In this document: one piece after another, positions 1 through 12,269 of the stretch
How positions within the stretch are numbered: position 1 is the stretch's first letter
How the letters are laid out: every line of letters begins with the position of its first letter
DNA from: Hydractinia symbiolongicarpus
Lineage: Eukaryota; Cnidaria; Hydrozoa; Anthoathecata; Hydractiniidae
DNA: 64,000 nucleotides
Direction: 5' to 3'
Assembly (NCBI RefSeq): GCF_029227915.1
Contig: NC_079878.1
Coordinates: 8,990,001 to 9,054,000, forward strand
The notes under the pieces: generated by a model
Seen by the model: only the letters and a program-made list of their open reading frames with translations
The model's database searches: none
Told to the model about the DNA's origin: nothing
Translations under genes and position numbers: made by a program

Positions 1-341
1 AACAATAATAAAACAAATTTGCAGAGAAGGAACAGCATGTATACTGTTATTATACATATTCGAGTTTTTGAATTAACAAAGTGTTATTGATCAGACTACT
101 CATCTGTGAAAAGTTTGTGAACACCACTAAAATCATACAGAAAATAAAGATATTAATCCAACTTAGTTCCTAATCTCCCTCACCCTTCCATTCAGAAAGT
201 AATAAAACATCTAAAAATATTTTAAAGAAAGTTGGGTCAAGTGTGATAAATATTGTCATGGTAACTTGACTCGTTCAATATATTGTATCGAGCAAAATAA
301 AAAAGTTTTAAAAAAAGGCCAAGAGAAATATATACAAAAAA
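1..341. other. A+T-rich non-coding start of window
   Basis: No open frame of useful length and no repeat that I recognise. The stretch immediately before 342 is A-rich, with an A-run next to the start codon of the following ORF. Confidence 0.4.
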
Positions 342-710
342 ATGGAAAAAGTTCATCTGAAAATAGAAGAATATAGAAAAAAACAAAAACATTTAATGAG
401 ATCGACTACACATGATGAAGATCAAGACACAAAACAGACCACATCAGAAATTATTACGGAAGACGAAACAAATTTTAACTCGGCATTATCAACGTTGCTT
501 GCAGAAAATAATTGGAAATTAGTCTCGACTAGGGGCGGCAAATATAAAGTGAAATTTAGAAATTCCCTCAACTACAAGGAAAGAATCAACATCTTAGAAA
601 TTGTGTTGGAAGATATACGTGAACGATATTTTGATATGAGATACGAGTATCAACGAATCAAACGAAAACACAGCAAAAAGAAGCGAAAAAAGAGAAAGAA
701 TGGTACTTGA
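342..710 (+). CDS. Small lysine-rich hypothetical protein, 122 aa
   Basis: An uninterrupted ATG-to-stop frame of 122 codons. I do not recognise the family. The first 45 residues are charged and probably disordered. Residues ~45-100 form a mixed hydrophobic/charged segment that could fold as helices (contains NNWKLVSTRGGKYKVKF). The last ~20 residues are almost all Lys/Arg, which would suit nuclear or nucleic-acid contact. A possible splice donor (AATG followed by gtactt) sits just before the stop, so this could be the first exon of a longer gene rather than a complete one. No partner exon was found downstream. Codon usage resembles nearby exons and the frame is long for such A+T-rich DNA, which favours real coding. 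Function unknown. Confidence 0.4.
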   Translation: MEKVHLKIEEYRKKQKHLMRSTTHDEDQDTKQTTSEIITEDETNFNSALSTLLAENNWKLVSTRGGKYKVKFRNSLNYKERINILEIVLEDIRERYFDMRYEYQRIKRKHSKKKRKKRKNGT

Positions 711-2007
711 TAAATGTCAAGAAGGAGTGGAAATATCATGCTAATATTTAAATATGAATACTAGAAAAGACAAGATATCCTGTACGAGATAACGTTTCGC
801 TATCTCTCAGACTTATCTTCGATTTCATACACATGAAAGTTTAGTAAACGTAGATAGTAATCTTCGACGAGAAGGGCGCATGTCCAATTTTTTGGCCGCT
901 TGGTAACACACACCACGTGACAGCTAAATGCTATAATTTTAAACCGCGCGACTGAAATTTCTTTAGTTACCAAATCACGAGGCAGCGAAATGACTGCGAT
1001 GGGAATGATATAGCAAATCTTCAAATATTTACCATTCTACTATATCCTGTATGTTCATACGGTGCACTTCATGCAAAAACACTTCTCGTAACGCATATTT
1101 TACGGGTATCAATACTCAATGCTTCGCCGTTACTATAAACATACAACAGAAAGAATAAGAAAGAATTATATATTAGAAGAAAGAAAAAGTATGCAGCAAC
1201 TAACAAAAAAAATACGAACAATATAAAAATACATTAAGTAAATATATTAATAAAAATTATCCACATCTCTGAGTGAAGTATTTGAAAATAAAACTCGACA
1301 AAAGAAATTCTTAACCGTAGAAATCACAACAGATCTTTTTTTTACAGAAATTCATATTCTCAGCAGTATTCCTGAAACCGGATTGCTGTAAAAGCAGTTG
1401 AAGAAGTCTTGACATCTCAAGCCACAGCTTTTTCTTAGACGAATGGACAAGACATTTTGCAATTTTTTATTCGAAATAACGAAAAGTTCGGGGCACTAAA
1501 AACTGTGGCATATCAGTAAAAATGTTAAACTACATAAAAATATACCCATCCAATAGTAATATTTAAATATCTAATAAATATAAATTATTTAGTGTCATTC
1601 TTTTAAAAGAAAAGTACAATTAGTAATGCGATGTAATAAATGGCGTATAGTAGAATCAACCTGAGTAAATGTTTAAGATAAAAATTGTCAACTTTGTCAG
1701 ACAAAGCCGAGAAGGTCAAAAAGGTTACAAAATATTTGCGAAAGAAATCTTTGTGGAAATTCTTTTTGCGGATGAGTAGTCCCCATATGCACAAAGATAT
1801 ATGTGGCCAAAATATGGTTCTGCCCGTGACTATACTTACGGTAGAAATTTTCGCGGATAAACGGTTCCCTCGTTGCTCTGTACCTTGTTTAGTAATTTAC
1901 CCACCACCCTAGCACAGCCAGCTGTATGTAAAATGCAGGATAAATTGTGGTGCAATAAGTTTATAATTACCAACCCCCTACAACCTAATAAAAAATTTAA
2001 CAAAATG
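711..2007. other. Intergenic, nothing recognised
   Basis: Short open frames here (for example 800-1024 minus and 1685-1912 plus) show no domain, no splice context and no homology that I can name. The 3' flank of the minus-strand transporter lies at the right edge. Confidence 0.4.
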
Positions 2008-5000
2008 CTACCTAGAGAAATCGATAGTTACGTGCCCATTCGGTTTCATCGATTCGTCAGTGTCGCAACCCGAGTCAAGTCTATGTCTTGTAATCATACC
2101 GTTTGCAGTCTCACCGGTTTTCGAATCACTTCTTCTTAATGGAGACCTTAAAGGCGTGTTTAATAGGAGATGAATTTGGCTTTTCTTTTCCTTATATTTC
2201 ACATACGTGTATAAAACACCTCCTATTGCGTTTAACGTTACTCCACCAACAGCGAGGAAGGTGAAGTGGACACCACCGAAGGTAAAGAATCCAATGATGG
2301 TAGTGATAACGCCTTTGATAACACCCACAAAACTAAAAGGGGAAACAATATTAATTCATAACATACTATATTTAAATTCACAAGACCAAATATTTCTATG
2401 ATATTTAGCTCTCCTGAGATCAGGTAAAATATTGATCACTTTTCTTCGTACCTACGTTTTCCACGAGTGGACAGTCCAAGTATTAATTTTTAAAAGGTAT
2501 TTATATAAACTTACCTGGTAGTCAAAGCTGAGTTTTTAGTAGCACATAAGAATAAAGAGTAATTGAGAATACAACCAAGAAATATGTTTAGGGTGAAGTA
2601 CACCTAAAAAAAGTTGAGAAATATGCAGAAATTTGAAAGTGAGGAGACCACGTCTATAATAAATCTATAATAAAAAATAACCTTGTCAATAACGACCTGT
2701 TGTAATCCTTGCAAATATGACATATGACAAAAGATGGCAGCATTAACTTACCAGAAATCCGATTTGAGAGAATCCTGGAAACTGGAAGCCTTTTACTAAA
2801 TGTCCATTCAAAGCAGTGAACAACAACAACATCGGTATGCAGTTGATACTATTTAAATGAAGAACAGACAAAGCAGAACCTCCTTTCTCTAGCCCAGTCT
2901 TCTGCACATACGTGAGGTAAACACTCTGTGCCAGTACACTCAGGATGGCATTGCTGTATCCAATAACTTGAAAACTTAAATCTCCAATCCCTAACAAATT
3001 ACAAAACTTCAAACACAACTTCAACACTGTAGGGTAAAATTTTTAGATAAATTTCTGAAATTTTACAGGAGCTCTTGTAACAAAAATCTAAGGATACTTT
3101 AAGGAAAGCAATTTTCGCGGAATTTAAATTCGCGCTCAAGATTTTTTTTTCAGAATCTAATTTTGCGATACACTATCTCTTTTTAAATTTCATGAAATTA
3201 ATTTCTCGATTTTAAGTTTTCATAAATATATAGAGAAAGACAATGAAATGATTTTCGTTATTTTTATATCGTTCTGGCATTTTTCAAACATGGTATATAT
3301 ATAGTACCAGAAATCGTCATAAACAAAACTTTGAATTTCGCGGAATTTAATCGCGCAAAAATTAAAATCACAGAAAATACCTCCACAGGCTATGCAATTT
3401 AGTAACTTAGATAAGCGAGTTGAAAACACTGGTAATACTTTTAGGAGACATCTATATTTCACAGGATGGTTTTTCATGTTTCCATGACTGTACGTTCAAT
3501 TAACCACAAGATATACGCATAACAATACTTTATAGTTGTCATACAGAATCCTTTGCAATCCTGTTAATGGCCAGTCAAATGAACAAACAACTTCGACCTC
3601 AAAAAGGTGACGAAGTTTGCATTCAAGAAGATGGAAAACTCTTTTTGCATTTTAAAAGCATAATACATTAAAATACCTGCAAATAAAGTTCCAGTCACAA
3701 TGAGAGAAACTGAAGCCACGGTTCCTCTGGATGGATATTTCTGCAACACAATCACACTCATGATTAGGCTGGCGAGAGGAAGCATGCGACGCAACACATT
3801 ATATCTAAACAGGATAATAAGAAAATTGATGCTCGGTGTTAAAGTATGAGTAATCAAGTGCAAGTTTTGCCTCTGGTTAGTAATATTTAATTCAGTATAT
3901 ACTTTTCACTATTAAGGCCCGTTTAGACGATAAATTATTCGCCTTAATATAGTAACAGAAAAATATTGTAATAAATTAATTGAAATACAATTATATAATA
4001 TAGTAATTTATTTAAAAATATATTTCTTATCTGTTGAGTTTTTTCACGTCAAAGCTTTATTCATTCTCACTCATTCTGTTCGAAAGTGAAACTTCATGAT
4101 TCTGTAGAGTTGCTAAATTTGGAGCCACATGTATTATCGAGTGTCGGTATTCTTTGATATTTGCTGAACTAATGCTGAGTAAGTTTCGGTACAATACACT
4201 ATTAACTATTCTGTTAAGTATTCTATTTTTAGTAAACTTAATGTATGATTTATCATATAGTTTACCGTCTAAAAGGCCTTTAAAACTTTAAGGTCTGTAA
4301 TCAATCCGTTTTCTAAACATTCGATTTCGATTTCACTAACATCTTACACATGTTGAGAAATACAACATCAGTTAATACTCACATGGGTATGGACAAGTCA
4401 TCTAGAGCTGCCAGTGCTAAGGTCGTATGCAGAGCGAAACAGAAACTCGGGATAGCAAAGTCTTTACCTCTGCAACAAGAACAATACACCCTCTAAACCA
4501 ACTTTATAATTAAGTTACCTGAAATACCGTAGTCCATTAGTTAAACACAGAGAAGGAAAGATTGTTAAAAAAGCCAGTGACATAAAAAGTAGAAAATCTA
4601 ATACAATTACAAAAGTATGAGTGCCTTAATTGAGTTTTAAATTTTTGCTTATTTTCGAGAAAGTTAACCAAGTGACGTGAAGCAGTGTAAGTTTCACTTT
4701 TTCTCATTTATAACACTGGTTTACTCTTAAATGATATCTTCAAGATGAACTTCAAAAATTTAATGTGTAGAAAAATGTTTTCCCTCCAAATATTAGCAAC
4801 ACACTCTTAGTCATACGTATAAATAATCCAATAGTAAAGGTTACAAAGGTAAGGGCTATCCAAAAACCATAAAGCATGCAAGCGGAGGGAGGATCATTGA
4901 AGGGGAGGGAGGAACTTCGAAGGGGAGGTGGGTTCAGGAAAGGAAGGCGCGTATGAATACCTTTAAAAAAATTGTTATGTGCGTTTTTACACGTCTTTTA

Positions 5001-5998
5001 TGAAAAAAAATTACTTTTTTAATACTTTTTTAATAAACTTTAATTCCTCATAATTTTTTTTAAGTAAAAAGGCAGGAAAAATATTTGAACAAATATTTGA
5101 AGGTATTTGTTAAATTACACGAAGATAAAGTCAATTGTTGTTGAGTGGGGTATGACGTAAACAATATATATATGCTCATGGGAGGGGTAATTCAAAACTG
5201 CATTAAAGTGCACAACGGAGAAAGAGTATAAAATTGATGATTTTGGAGCAGATAGACTTTTCGTAAGGCCTTTAAAACAAAATTCTAACTATAATAAAGT
5301 GGTATCCTACAAAAAAAGACAACAAATGTGAACATTGATTTATAAAGCTTTTGGTCAACAACCCACCTCTTTAAAGTCCATGGTTGTATATCACACATGT
5401 TAATCCTTCTACACACTTCTAACGCTATTGATGTTGCAACAATTTGCGACAGCATTACAATGTCAGGATAGTGATAGCTATAACCTGTTAAAACAGTCTA
5501 AAAAACAAACAACAGTACAGTGTATGTGAATATATATACGAATTTTAGTTCTTAATGCAAGAAAAAAGAGGTAAAATATTTTGTTGTTTAAGGATTCAAC
5601 TCAACATGGTGGTAGAAGTAGAAACCTCTGTAAAAGTGTCCGGAAGAATTCCCCTAAAATATTCCGAAACAAATGAAATCTAATGAACTAGTCGGTGGCC
5701 TGTGGAAAAATCCACGGTTTCACCCGCCCTGTATTCATCACTATTTGTATGTCTTGCTACTTGTGGTACCATTTTGCGTGACAGACAGACGCATACGGGT
5801 ATTATAATATAGATTAACTAAACCAAGTTAACCATAAGATGGAAACAGGCATACATATTCTAATACAAATTAACACAAGTAAATATAATATACCTTATTC
5901 ATAAATGACATTGATCCTGATACAATACCATAAAATAAAGCTGCAAATATACCAGGTGCAAAGTCCAAGATAAGGTTCACCCATTCTGATGAAGTCAT
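2008..5998 (-). CDS. SLC35D3: SLC35D3-like nucleotide-sugar transporter, 7 exons, 367 aa
   Basis: A multi-pass Golgi/ER membrane protein of the SLC35 drug/metabolite transporter superfamily, expected to exchange nucleotide sugars for nucleoside monophosphates. Minus-strand exons in order: 5998-5894, 5497-5367, 4469-4383, 3804-3677, 2990-2752, 2603-2515 and 2332-2008. All have GT-AG borders and the phases sum to 1104 bp (367 codons plus stop). About ten hydrophobic segments are visible. Family signatures include LSIPIYNVLRRMLPL (~106-120), LFAGIGDLSFQVIGY and NSALTTSFVGVIK near residue 260, then FFTFGG and GGVLYTYVKY before a hydrophilic tail of ~60 residues with RSPLRRSDSK. Within SLC35D the motifs fit D3 better than D1/D2 to my eye. 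The exact substrate cannot be read. Intron 1 carries a dispersed repeat (5697-5812). Start chosen: first ATG of exon 1 (MTSSEWVNLILDF). Confidence 0.83.
5697..5812. repeat. Dispersed repeat with CCGTGG/CCACGG hairpin-type motif
   Basis: Contains gtggaaaaatccac near its left end, the phrase accattttgcgtgacagac, and a right end reading tattataatatag. Two further copies lie at 31299-31392 and 31419-31566. The shared order of motifs shows one family. It sits in intron 1 of the transporter gene. Class unknown. Confidence 0.65.
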
Positions 5999-6789
5999 GC
6001 TTACAAGTTTTCGTGTATATAGATATGACTACGACTGAACATGTTTATGTCTAAATGAAAAAATTTGGTTATTCTTACAGTCATCCTTCATTTCGGAAAA
6101 CTTATATAACGGCGTATTAGATCTCTTTTGATTAAATTCATCTCATCAATCATTTAGAATATTCATAAAAAATAAAAAAAATGCTGACATTATTTTTACC
6201 TTTAAAATTATCACGGTAACTGAAAATAATCATTAGCATACTAATTTTTAAATTCCACATGGATATCAATTTTTTTCATGAAATGGTCACAAATTCAAAT
6301 TAACTACAATGTCCTAAAAATGTCATCTAGTTGCCGTATCAAGTATCATTTTTAATACTAGGAGCAAAACATCCTGGAATGTTTGTATTAAATGGGTTAT
6401 GGAAACTTATTTATTGCCAAATTCGTTTTCGAAAGTAGTAGCACATATTTACAAAGAAAATCATTTCCCCGCAACATATACCAACAAAAAGTGAAAGAAA
6501 CGTAGTCTTGTTTGGTTGCAAGGTAAATAAGCAGTACAGAGGAGCTTTTGTGCTTTCTCACTTATTCTCAACATGCTTTTAGCGATCTCAATTTCAGATG
6601 TTACACTTTTGTTTTCAAATACAGTAAAACCAACAACACAATGGATATCGACTTTAGCATGAGTTATTAAGTAAACCCATACATCTAATGAAATTCAAAA
6701 AAAAATTATAATGAAGCAACAACAACCTCTTTAGGAAAGGACTTATATAAAAACGCTGAAAATTTGAGAAATATTACACCAATTTCTAC

Positions 6790-7041
6790 CTAAATGCAAA
6801 TAAAAAATATACCTAAAACAATATTTGCAAGTACAAAAATTGTAAGGGAACAAAATTCAGAAAGAATTAGACACCACATACCAGCATTTACTTTTAGTGT
6901 AGAAAAAAAAAGTTTAAACTTTTGTTGTTGTTTATTAGTTGGAAATCCAAAAATAACAATGATAATAACACCATGCAGGAAACAGCCGAATGTTACAAGT
7001 GTATAATATATTAAAAACATTACATCAAGTGATCGTAACAA
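6790..7041 (-). pseudogene. Possible orphan exon with transmembrane segments
   Basis: An open frame of 83 codons on the minus strand with two or three strongly hydrophobic stretches (around FLIYYTLVTFGCFLHGVIII and LILSEFCSLTIFVLANIVL). A good donor (AATGCTG followed by gtatgt) falls after about 53 codons, so the first part could be an exon. I found no partner exon on either side. It lies between two minus-strand genes (transporter 5' end at 5998, dehydratase stop at 7391). It may be a membrane-protein gene fragment or chance hydrophobic coding in A+T-rich DNA. No family assigned. Confidence 0.2.
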
Positions 7042-7390
7042 AGTTCATATAAAAAATAAGTATAAAACTAAAACAACTCAGTGTTGACACTGAAAATAAA
7101 AATGAAACATAAAACATGAAAAAATCTAAGGTATATAATATTGGAAACAAAACAGCTAATCATATTTTTACTAAAAGAAACTAGTTATAAGATCTTTATC
7201 ACACTTCCTGGTGTCTGAACATTAGTTATGTTGTTTTTTAATCAATTTTTAAAATCAAATTTACTTTGCTGAAACCACACGAAAATCAAATTAGAATTAA
7301 CCCAGATAAAATACTTAATGAAGATTTGATATAAACTCTTTACATGCCTTATTTTTTAAATTTGTGTTACTAACATAACTGCTATAATTC

Positions 7391-8092
7391 TTACAAGTTC
7401 TTATCCTTTGTGCCAAGGACTTTCTTTCTTTGACGTAACATATGTGAATAAAGAAAATAGAAACCAGGTGGGTACAGCAACAATACAAAGTAACATGACG
7501 TGACAAAATCAAAACTAAAATTGAACTTGTTCGGCAATGTAACTGAAAACTGACCAGATTTTCTTGCAACTGACATTGCTGAAAGGATGCAAACAATTTC
7601 TCCTGCAACACCCATTGGATATAAAGCGATAAACAGTGAATACCGACACCATTTCAGAGTGTAACTGAGGTTGTCTAACAAGGTATTGGTGTAAAAGGTG
7701 TAGCGAACTATTTCTGTTATCGTCCATGCAAATAATAACAAAGGGAAGCCTATGGTGTCATGGGTTGAATGATTCTTCATTACGATACTCTCAAGAATAA
7801 CCCACAGCACACCCAAACGTGATAGTACTTGGGGAAAAGTTGTAAAGACAGAAGACTTTACTAGCCCAACTAAAGCATGAATTATTTCCATAACTGCAGC
7901 CGTCTGGGCTACTTTCAGCCAATATTCAACTTCATTATATAATCCACCCACATCCTTTCTTTCTGATAAGAATATGGCTGACTTTAAAAGGACTAAACTC
8001 CAGGCAATAACCAGAGCACTGTTATATGCAACTAAGTATAATTTCTTAAATGGGGATTCTTTCCTGATTGGCTCACTCTTTGTATCTGCCAT
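7391..8092 (-). CDS. HACD2: Very-long-chain (3R)-3-hydroxyacyl-CoA dehydratase, HACD1/2 type, 233 aa
   Basis: PTPLA/PHS1 family enzyme of the ER membrane, catalysing the third step of very-long-chain fatty acid elongation (dehydration of 3-hydroxyacyl-CoA to trans-2-enoyl-CoA). A single uninterrupted coding exon of 233 codons holds about six hydrophobic helices. The conserved block WTITEIVRYTFY (~123-134) and the active-site signature YPMGVAGE are present. Its Tyr158 and Glu165 correspond to the catalytic Tyr/Glu pair known in the yeast enzyme. The C-terminus (MLRQRKKVLGTKDKNL) is a basic ER-type tail. Length is close to the ~250-aa family norm with a slightly short N-terminus. Directly before the ATG the minus strand reads as a 3' splice site (ttattaccttatag then G-ATG), so a 5' UTR exon further upstream is likely. 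HACD1 versus HACD2 cannot be separated here. Confidence 0.9.
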   Translation of the reverse strand: MADTKSEPIRKESPFKKLYLVAYNSALVIAWSLVLLKSAIFLSERKDVGGLYNEVEYWLKVAQTAAVMEIIHALVGLVKSSVFTTFPQVLSRLGVLWVILESIVMKNHSTHDTIGFPLLLFAWTITEIVRYTFYTNTLLDNLSYTLKWCRYSLFIALYPMGVAGEIVCILSAMSVARKSGQFSVTLPNKFNFSFDFVTSCYFVLLLYPPGFYFLYSHMLRQRKKVLGTKDKNL

Positions 8093-9436
8093 CCTATAAG
8101 GTAATAAAAATACATCTATAAATTCTCAATGCAGGATTAAAATCTGTTATTTTCCACAGGCCATATACCTTAACCTACTGACACATCCATCCCTGATGAA
8201 AATTACAAAGAGGGTGTTATTATGTTTGATTTTCTACACAAAAAAATAACTCTTTTTAATCTTAGTGTGATTTTGCAGATAACAGATGGAAGGGATTCAG
8301 TTCCAAACCAGGCCTAATAAATAGTAAATTGTACATAAAACACAGTTATTTTGTTACTTCATACAGTTATTTTGTACAATTCATTGCAAGTTGACACAAT
8401 AGTGACGCATTTTAAAACCTAAGATTCATCATGCGGAGGTGGATCCATTTGGAATAGGGTGGCCACACACCTAAAATTTTGTCAAAACTTTTTAAATTAT
8501 TTATCCTAACATGACTTTTTTCTATCTGGAAAGTTATTTCTTCATATTTCATCCCCTTTACTTGTGTGATAATGATTTATGTTAGCAAGAACAGCCAGGT
8601 TATGGCTTTGAATATGTAACACGTTTGGAGAATTTTGGCTACCACGTCAAAACCTGCCTATTGACGAAGGATGCATGCCTTTTAAAGGGCGAGTACATTT
8701 AATACTACCCAAACAAGATATACAAGTGCAATATTAAAACATATAAAAGTTAGTTGATTCTAGCAATAACTATATTGTTTCACATTTGATATTTTTGTGG
8801 GCGTTACACCTGCTGACCGTCTATGGGAGATGCATGATTTAATGTTTATGTGTAACTAAAACTACTATTTTTTCATGGTAAAACAGTTAGTTTACGAAAT
8901 ACAATTCAATATTGTTTTATAGCATCAGATCAAATGATTGAACAATATATATTTCGGCTACCCAACGCAAGAAAGTTAACTTGCTTTCTATTATCACTGG
9001 AATGTTTTCATTTTTTTCTTGAATCACTTTGTATTTCTTAATAAATGGAAGGCTGGTGTCAAAATTGTTTGGTGTCTAGGCACCAGATTTTTAATTTTTA
9101 AATTAGTCTGTCAACAGAAAATAAACTTGTGCATGCATGATATTGGTTTTACACATACAATTAAGACCTGTAAGCAGCAAACCCAATTTTGTTACAGGCA
9201 TGTATGGACGCATGTGTGTCATCACACACACACTAAAATACCAAGACTGTCTGCCTGCCTGAATTGTTATAATTTAAACTTTCTCCATCAGATCAAGACA
9301 ATAAGCATTTCACGTTCTATGCAACGAAAGCTATATATATAATTGAACAAATTATATTTTGATTTTTGCATGGAGCAGTAATTTATTATATGCTGATGTC
9401 ATCGAAAACATCTTAAAATAAGTTCTTAAAATTAAA
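8093..9436. other. Intergenic, possible 5' UTR intron of the dehydratase
   Basis: No coding exon recognised. The acceptor-like sequence at 8093-8110 on the minus strand suggests part of this stretch is a 5' UTR intron. The 107-codon plus-strand frame at 9019-9342 has no domain and low-complexity composition, so it is not called. Confidence 0.35.
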
Positions 9437-9516
9437 TTGCTACAGATAAAACATCAAATTAAATATTTACCTCCCATTGCTACAGATAAAACATCAAATT
9501 AAATATTTACCTCCCA
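9437..9516. repeat. Perfect 40-bp tandem duplication
   Basis: Two adjacent identical 40-bp copies (9437-9476 and 9477-9516), each starting ttgctacagataaaacatc and ending in acctccca. Confidence 0.9.
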
Positions 9517-9540
9517 CTTGAAAACAAATTGATTTCATAT

Positions 9541-9905
9541 GAAAGAGTTAGGAAAGTTGTCTAGGAATCTTTTATCATTTTGAAAATTTTTCATTGGTTC
9601 TCAAAATATTTGACTTAAAATTTCACTAATTATGCATGACATCATCTCCTGGACCAAAATGAGGTGTTGTATTTAACAGTTTTATGAAGATATGATAATG
9701 CATTATGCTTTCAGACATTTAGATTGAGATCAATATTAATATTTAATCATTACAATTATCATTGATAACATCAATTGCCTTTCAGCAACAGGGAGATGTT
9801 ATGATTTTACATAATTAGTGGAACTTTTAAGTCTAAAATTTTGAGAACCAATAAAGATTTTTAAAAATATAAAGAGATTCCTATAGCTCTTTCATAACTT
9901 GTTTT
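9541..9905. mobile_element. Inverted-repeat (MITE/foldback-like) element
   Basis: The left arm at 9541-9635 and the right arm at 9806-9900 are diverged reverse complements. Shared phrases include cattggttctcaaaat on the left against attttgagaaccaat on the right, and gaaagag/ctctttc at the outer edge. The centre is A+T-rich with no ORF. Non-autonomous and old, since the arms carry many mismatches. Boundaries are approximate. Confidence 0.6.
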
Positions 9906-9935
9906 AAAGTAGGAAGTAAGCATTAAAAACCTACC

Positions 9936-11148
9936 TAATTACAGATGTCAAATTGATGTTTCTCGTAATTATGGAAGTTTGTAGTTAGTATGGACGCTTA
10001 CCCTGAACTTTATTTTAATTGTAAGCAAAAAAATGACAAAAAAATTGGCAAAAAAATTTTGGTGCTCAAAACACCGGGTCAGTGTTTTGGGCACTTTTTT
10101 AAATTAGCAAAAACCATTAACTCAACAGTAATCTGCAGCCTGCAGGGTGCAAAAGTGCAACCTCTGCATATGCCCAGGCATGCTAAACAACATGTAGAAT
10201 TCCGTGGTTGTATGTTCAATATGCCATAAATACGATTCATCCATGTTAGGTGCCAGAATATGGAAAAAGGACGTGCTGAGAATTAGCACAGCTTAATCCT
10301 TAATATAAATCAAGAAAATTTAATTACTTTTATTACGATTAGCCTAATAACTTGAAACTCACAACAGAAATTTATTTCAAAAATACATCAATAACGTTCA
10401 TATTAAAAAAACAAACAAATAAGTTTCAATAACACCTTCACATTTTATCACAAATAATATTTATGATAAGGATTTCAAAATCCTTTAAGGCACGTAATCA
10501 CCCTTATCAAAAAAATTAACATATACATTTTATCTATTTATTTCAAAGTTCAGACGGAAATATGACTTTCCTGAAAAATTGAGCATGTAAAACATACTAG
10601 AAATGGAAATAATGGTACTTTAATATCTTAAATTTATTGTTTTTGTTTTCCAGCCGCCATATTAAACGATCTTGTTGATCTCTTATTCCTGTCTAATAAG
10701 CGAGCCGTTGCAAAATGTTCGTGTGAAACCGTAGGTAAACAAACTTAACTTTAAATGAGCTCTGAGATGGAGTTCAATAAAATCACAGCATTGCCTCGTG
10801 GTTATTAATTATGATAATTATGCTTATCACGCTCATTCTTTTTTTATTAGCATGACCGGGATTACTGCATATTATAAGCTAAAAAACCCAACAGGGGAGA
10901 ATGCTCATTGCGATAGTTTAAGATAGTTGAAGCACTATGGAGATAATCAAATTTAGAGCATGAAAGGGGAAATTCTTAAAATTTACGTATTCTAATTGTC
11001 TAGATCTGATAATGTCTCCATAAGGAAATGACCAACTGTTTGAAGAAAGAAAAATAATCAAAAAGTAAGACAGCTAGCGAGGCGAAGCTGTCTTCAGAAA
11101 CAACAACAAGAAATGTTTTCAATAGATAACTTTCTTCATTTACTTTAC
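9936..11148. other. Intergenic, nothing recognised
   Basis: Only a short unsupported frame (9990-10229). On the minus strand a Kozak-like ATGGCGGCTG at about 10650-10665, followed quickly by a stop, could belong to a promoter region, but I cannot connect it to an exon. Confidence 0.3.
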
Positions 11149-11625
11149 GAGAAAAAATAAGAAAAATCGAACAGGCAAAATAATGCAGACCTTAGGTAAA
11201 GAAAGTCAAATTATGGTTAAAAACTGTGGCCACTAGCATCTTTTCAGTGATATATATATGATCTAAATCTCAACTACATGGAAGCTATATATTCTAATTT
11301 TAAGATCAAAAGATACGTCTAACCAAAAATCAAGTTTGAAATGCACTGTTCCACCTGCGTCATGATGAAAGTTGTCTATAGATGACTTTCATCGTGACGC
11401 ATGTTGTCTATAATCCCCAGACCTCTTACGCCAATCGACAAGCAAAATAATGCAGGTGGTAAGTCGTGGACCAGTCCCATTCCAAACTTCATTTTCAGTT
11501 AGAGGCGTCTTTGGTACTTGAAATTAGAATAAAGCTTGCATCACAGCAAAAAAGTTTTTAACCATAACTTGACTAAGGTCTGCATTTTTTTGCCTATTGT
11601 TTTTCTGATTTTTTCTAAGAAGGGC
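11149..11625. mobile_element. Foldback element with central hairpin
   Basis: The left arm (about 11149-11225) and right arm (about 11553-11620) are reverse complements over ~70 bp, sharing aatgcagacctta and attatggttaaaaac on the left strand. Near the centre, 11357-11400 is a 44-nt near-perfect hairpin built from gcgtcatgatgaaagt and its complement. No coding capacity. It abuts the larger TIR block that starts at 11692. Confidence 0.65.
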
Positions 11626-12269
11626 TAAAAAGTTGTTGAGCTAACCAACTAAACAAGTTGAAAAAGTGGACAATAACTGGTTTCGCACTGACAGTTAGGG
11701 ACAACTGCAAATTAGACTATTTCTCCTAAAAGAAGACTAAAGCTTGAAGAGCTCCTGCTTTGACAGCTAAGTCCTTTTTGATTTATTATATATTGTACTG
11801 CTTTCTTTACTTCATTTATATCTTTTCATTTCTTTAATTTGTTGTTTTGTAAGTTTTTAAATTATTGTTTATGTTAATAAATTGTTTTTATCCCAGTCAG
11901 TTTTTTATCCATCTATCATCTAATATGGTAGCTTTGCTGTGTTGTGGGTTCCTGCTGCTCCTTCTGTGTAACATCGTAAGGAAATGGGCTTGCCTCAGAT
12001 CCTTCAAACATAGTTTTGGAAGAGCACATAACCGTAGAATGATCTCTCTACGACTTAAAAATAACTTTACTCAGGTAGGAAACCCCACATTTACGCTAAA
12101 ACTGATTTTTGTGTTCGTTGTATTTTTGAGCAATACAAAACCTTCGTTCAAAAGTAGCTCACCCAACAACAACTATCTCTTCACTTGATGCCTGCAATAG
12201 AGTTTCTGAAAGCCAGCTCACTCTCCAATTAAAATTAATGGCTTTATCAAAACTTAAGCCAAGCAGGCA

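Noticed and set aside
6790-7041. Exon of an SLC1-type or receptor membrane protein
   Set aside because: Hydrophobic pattern only; no conserved motif and no neighbouring exon, so no family is named.
7315-7727. Minus-strand frames of 70-98 codons overlapping the dehydratase
   Set aside because: They overlap the clear HACD frame in other phases, with no domain of their own.
9019-9342. 107-codon plus-strand frame
   Set aside because: No recognisable domain, His/Thr runs from simple sequence, no splice or promoter context.
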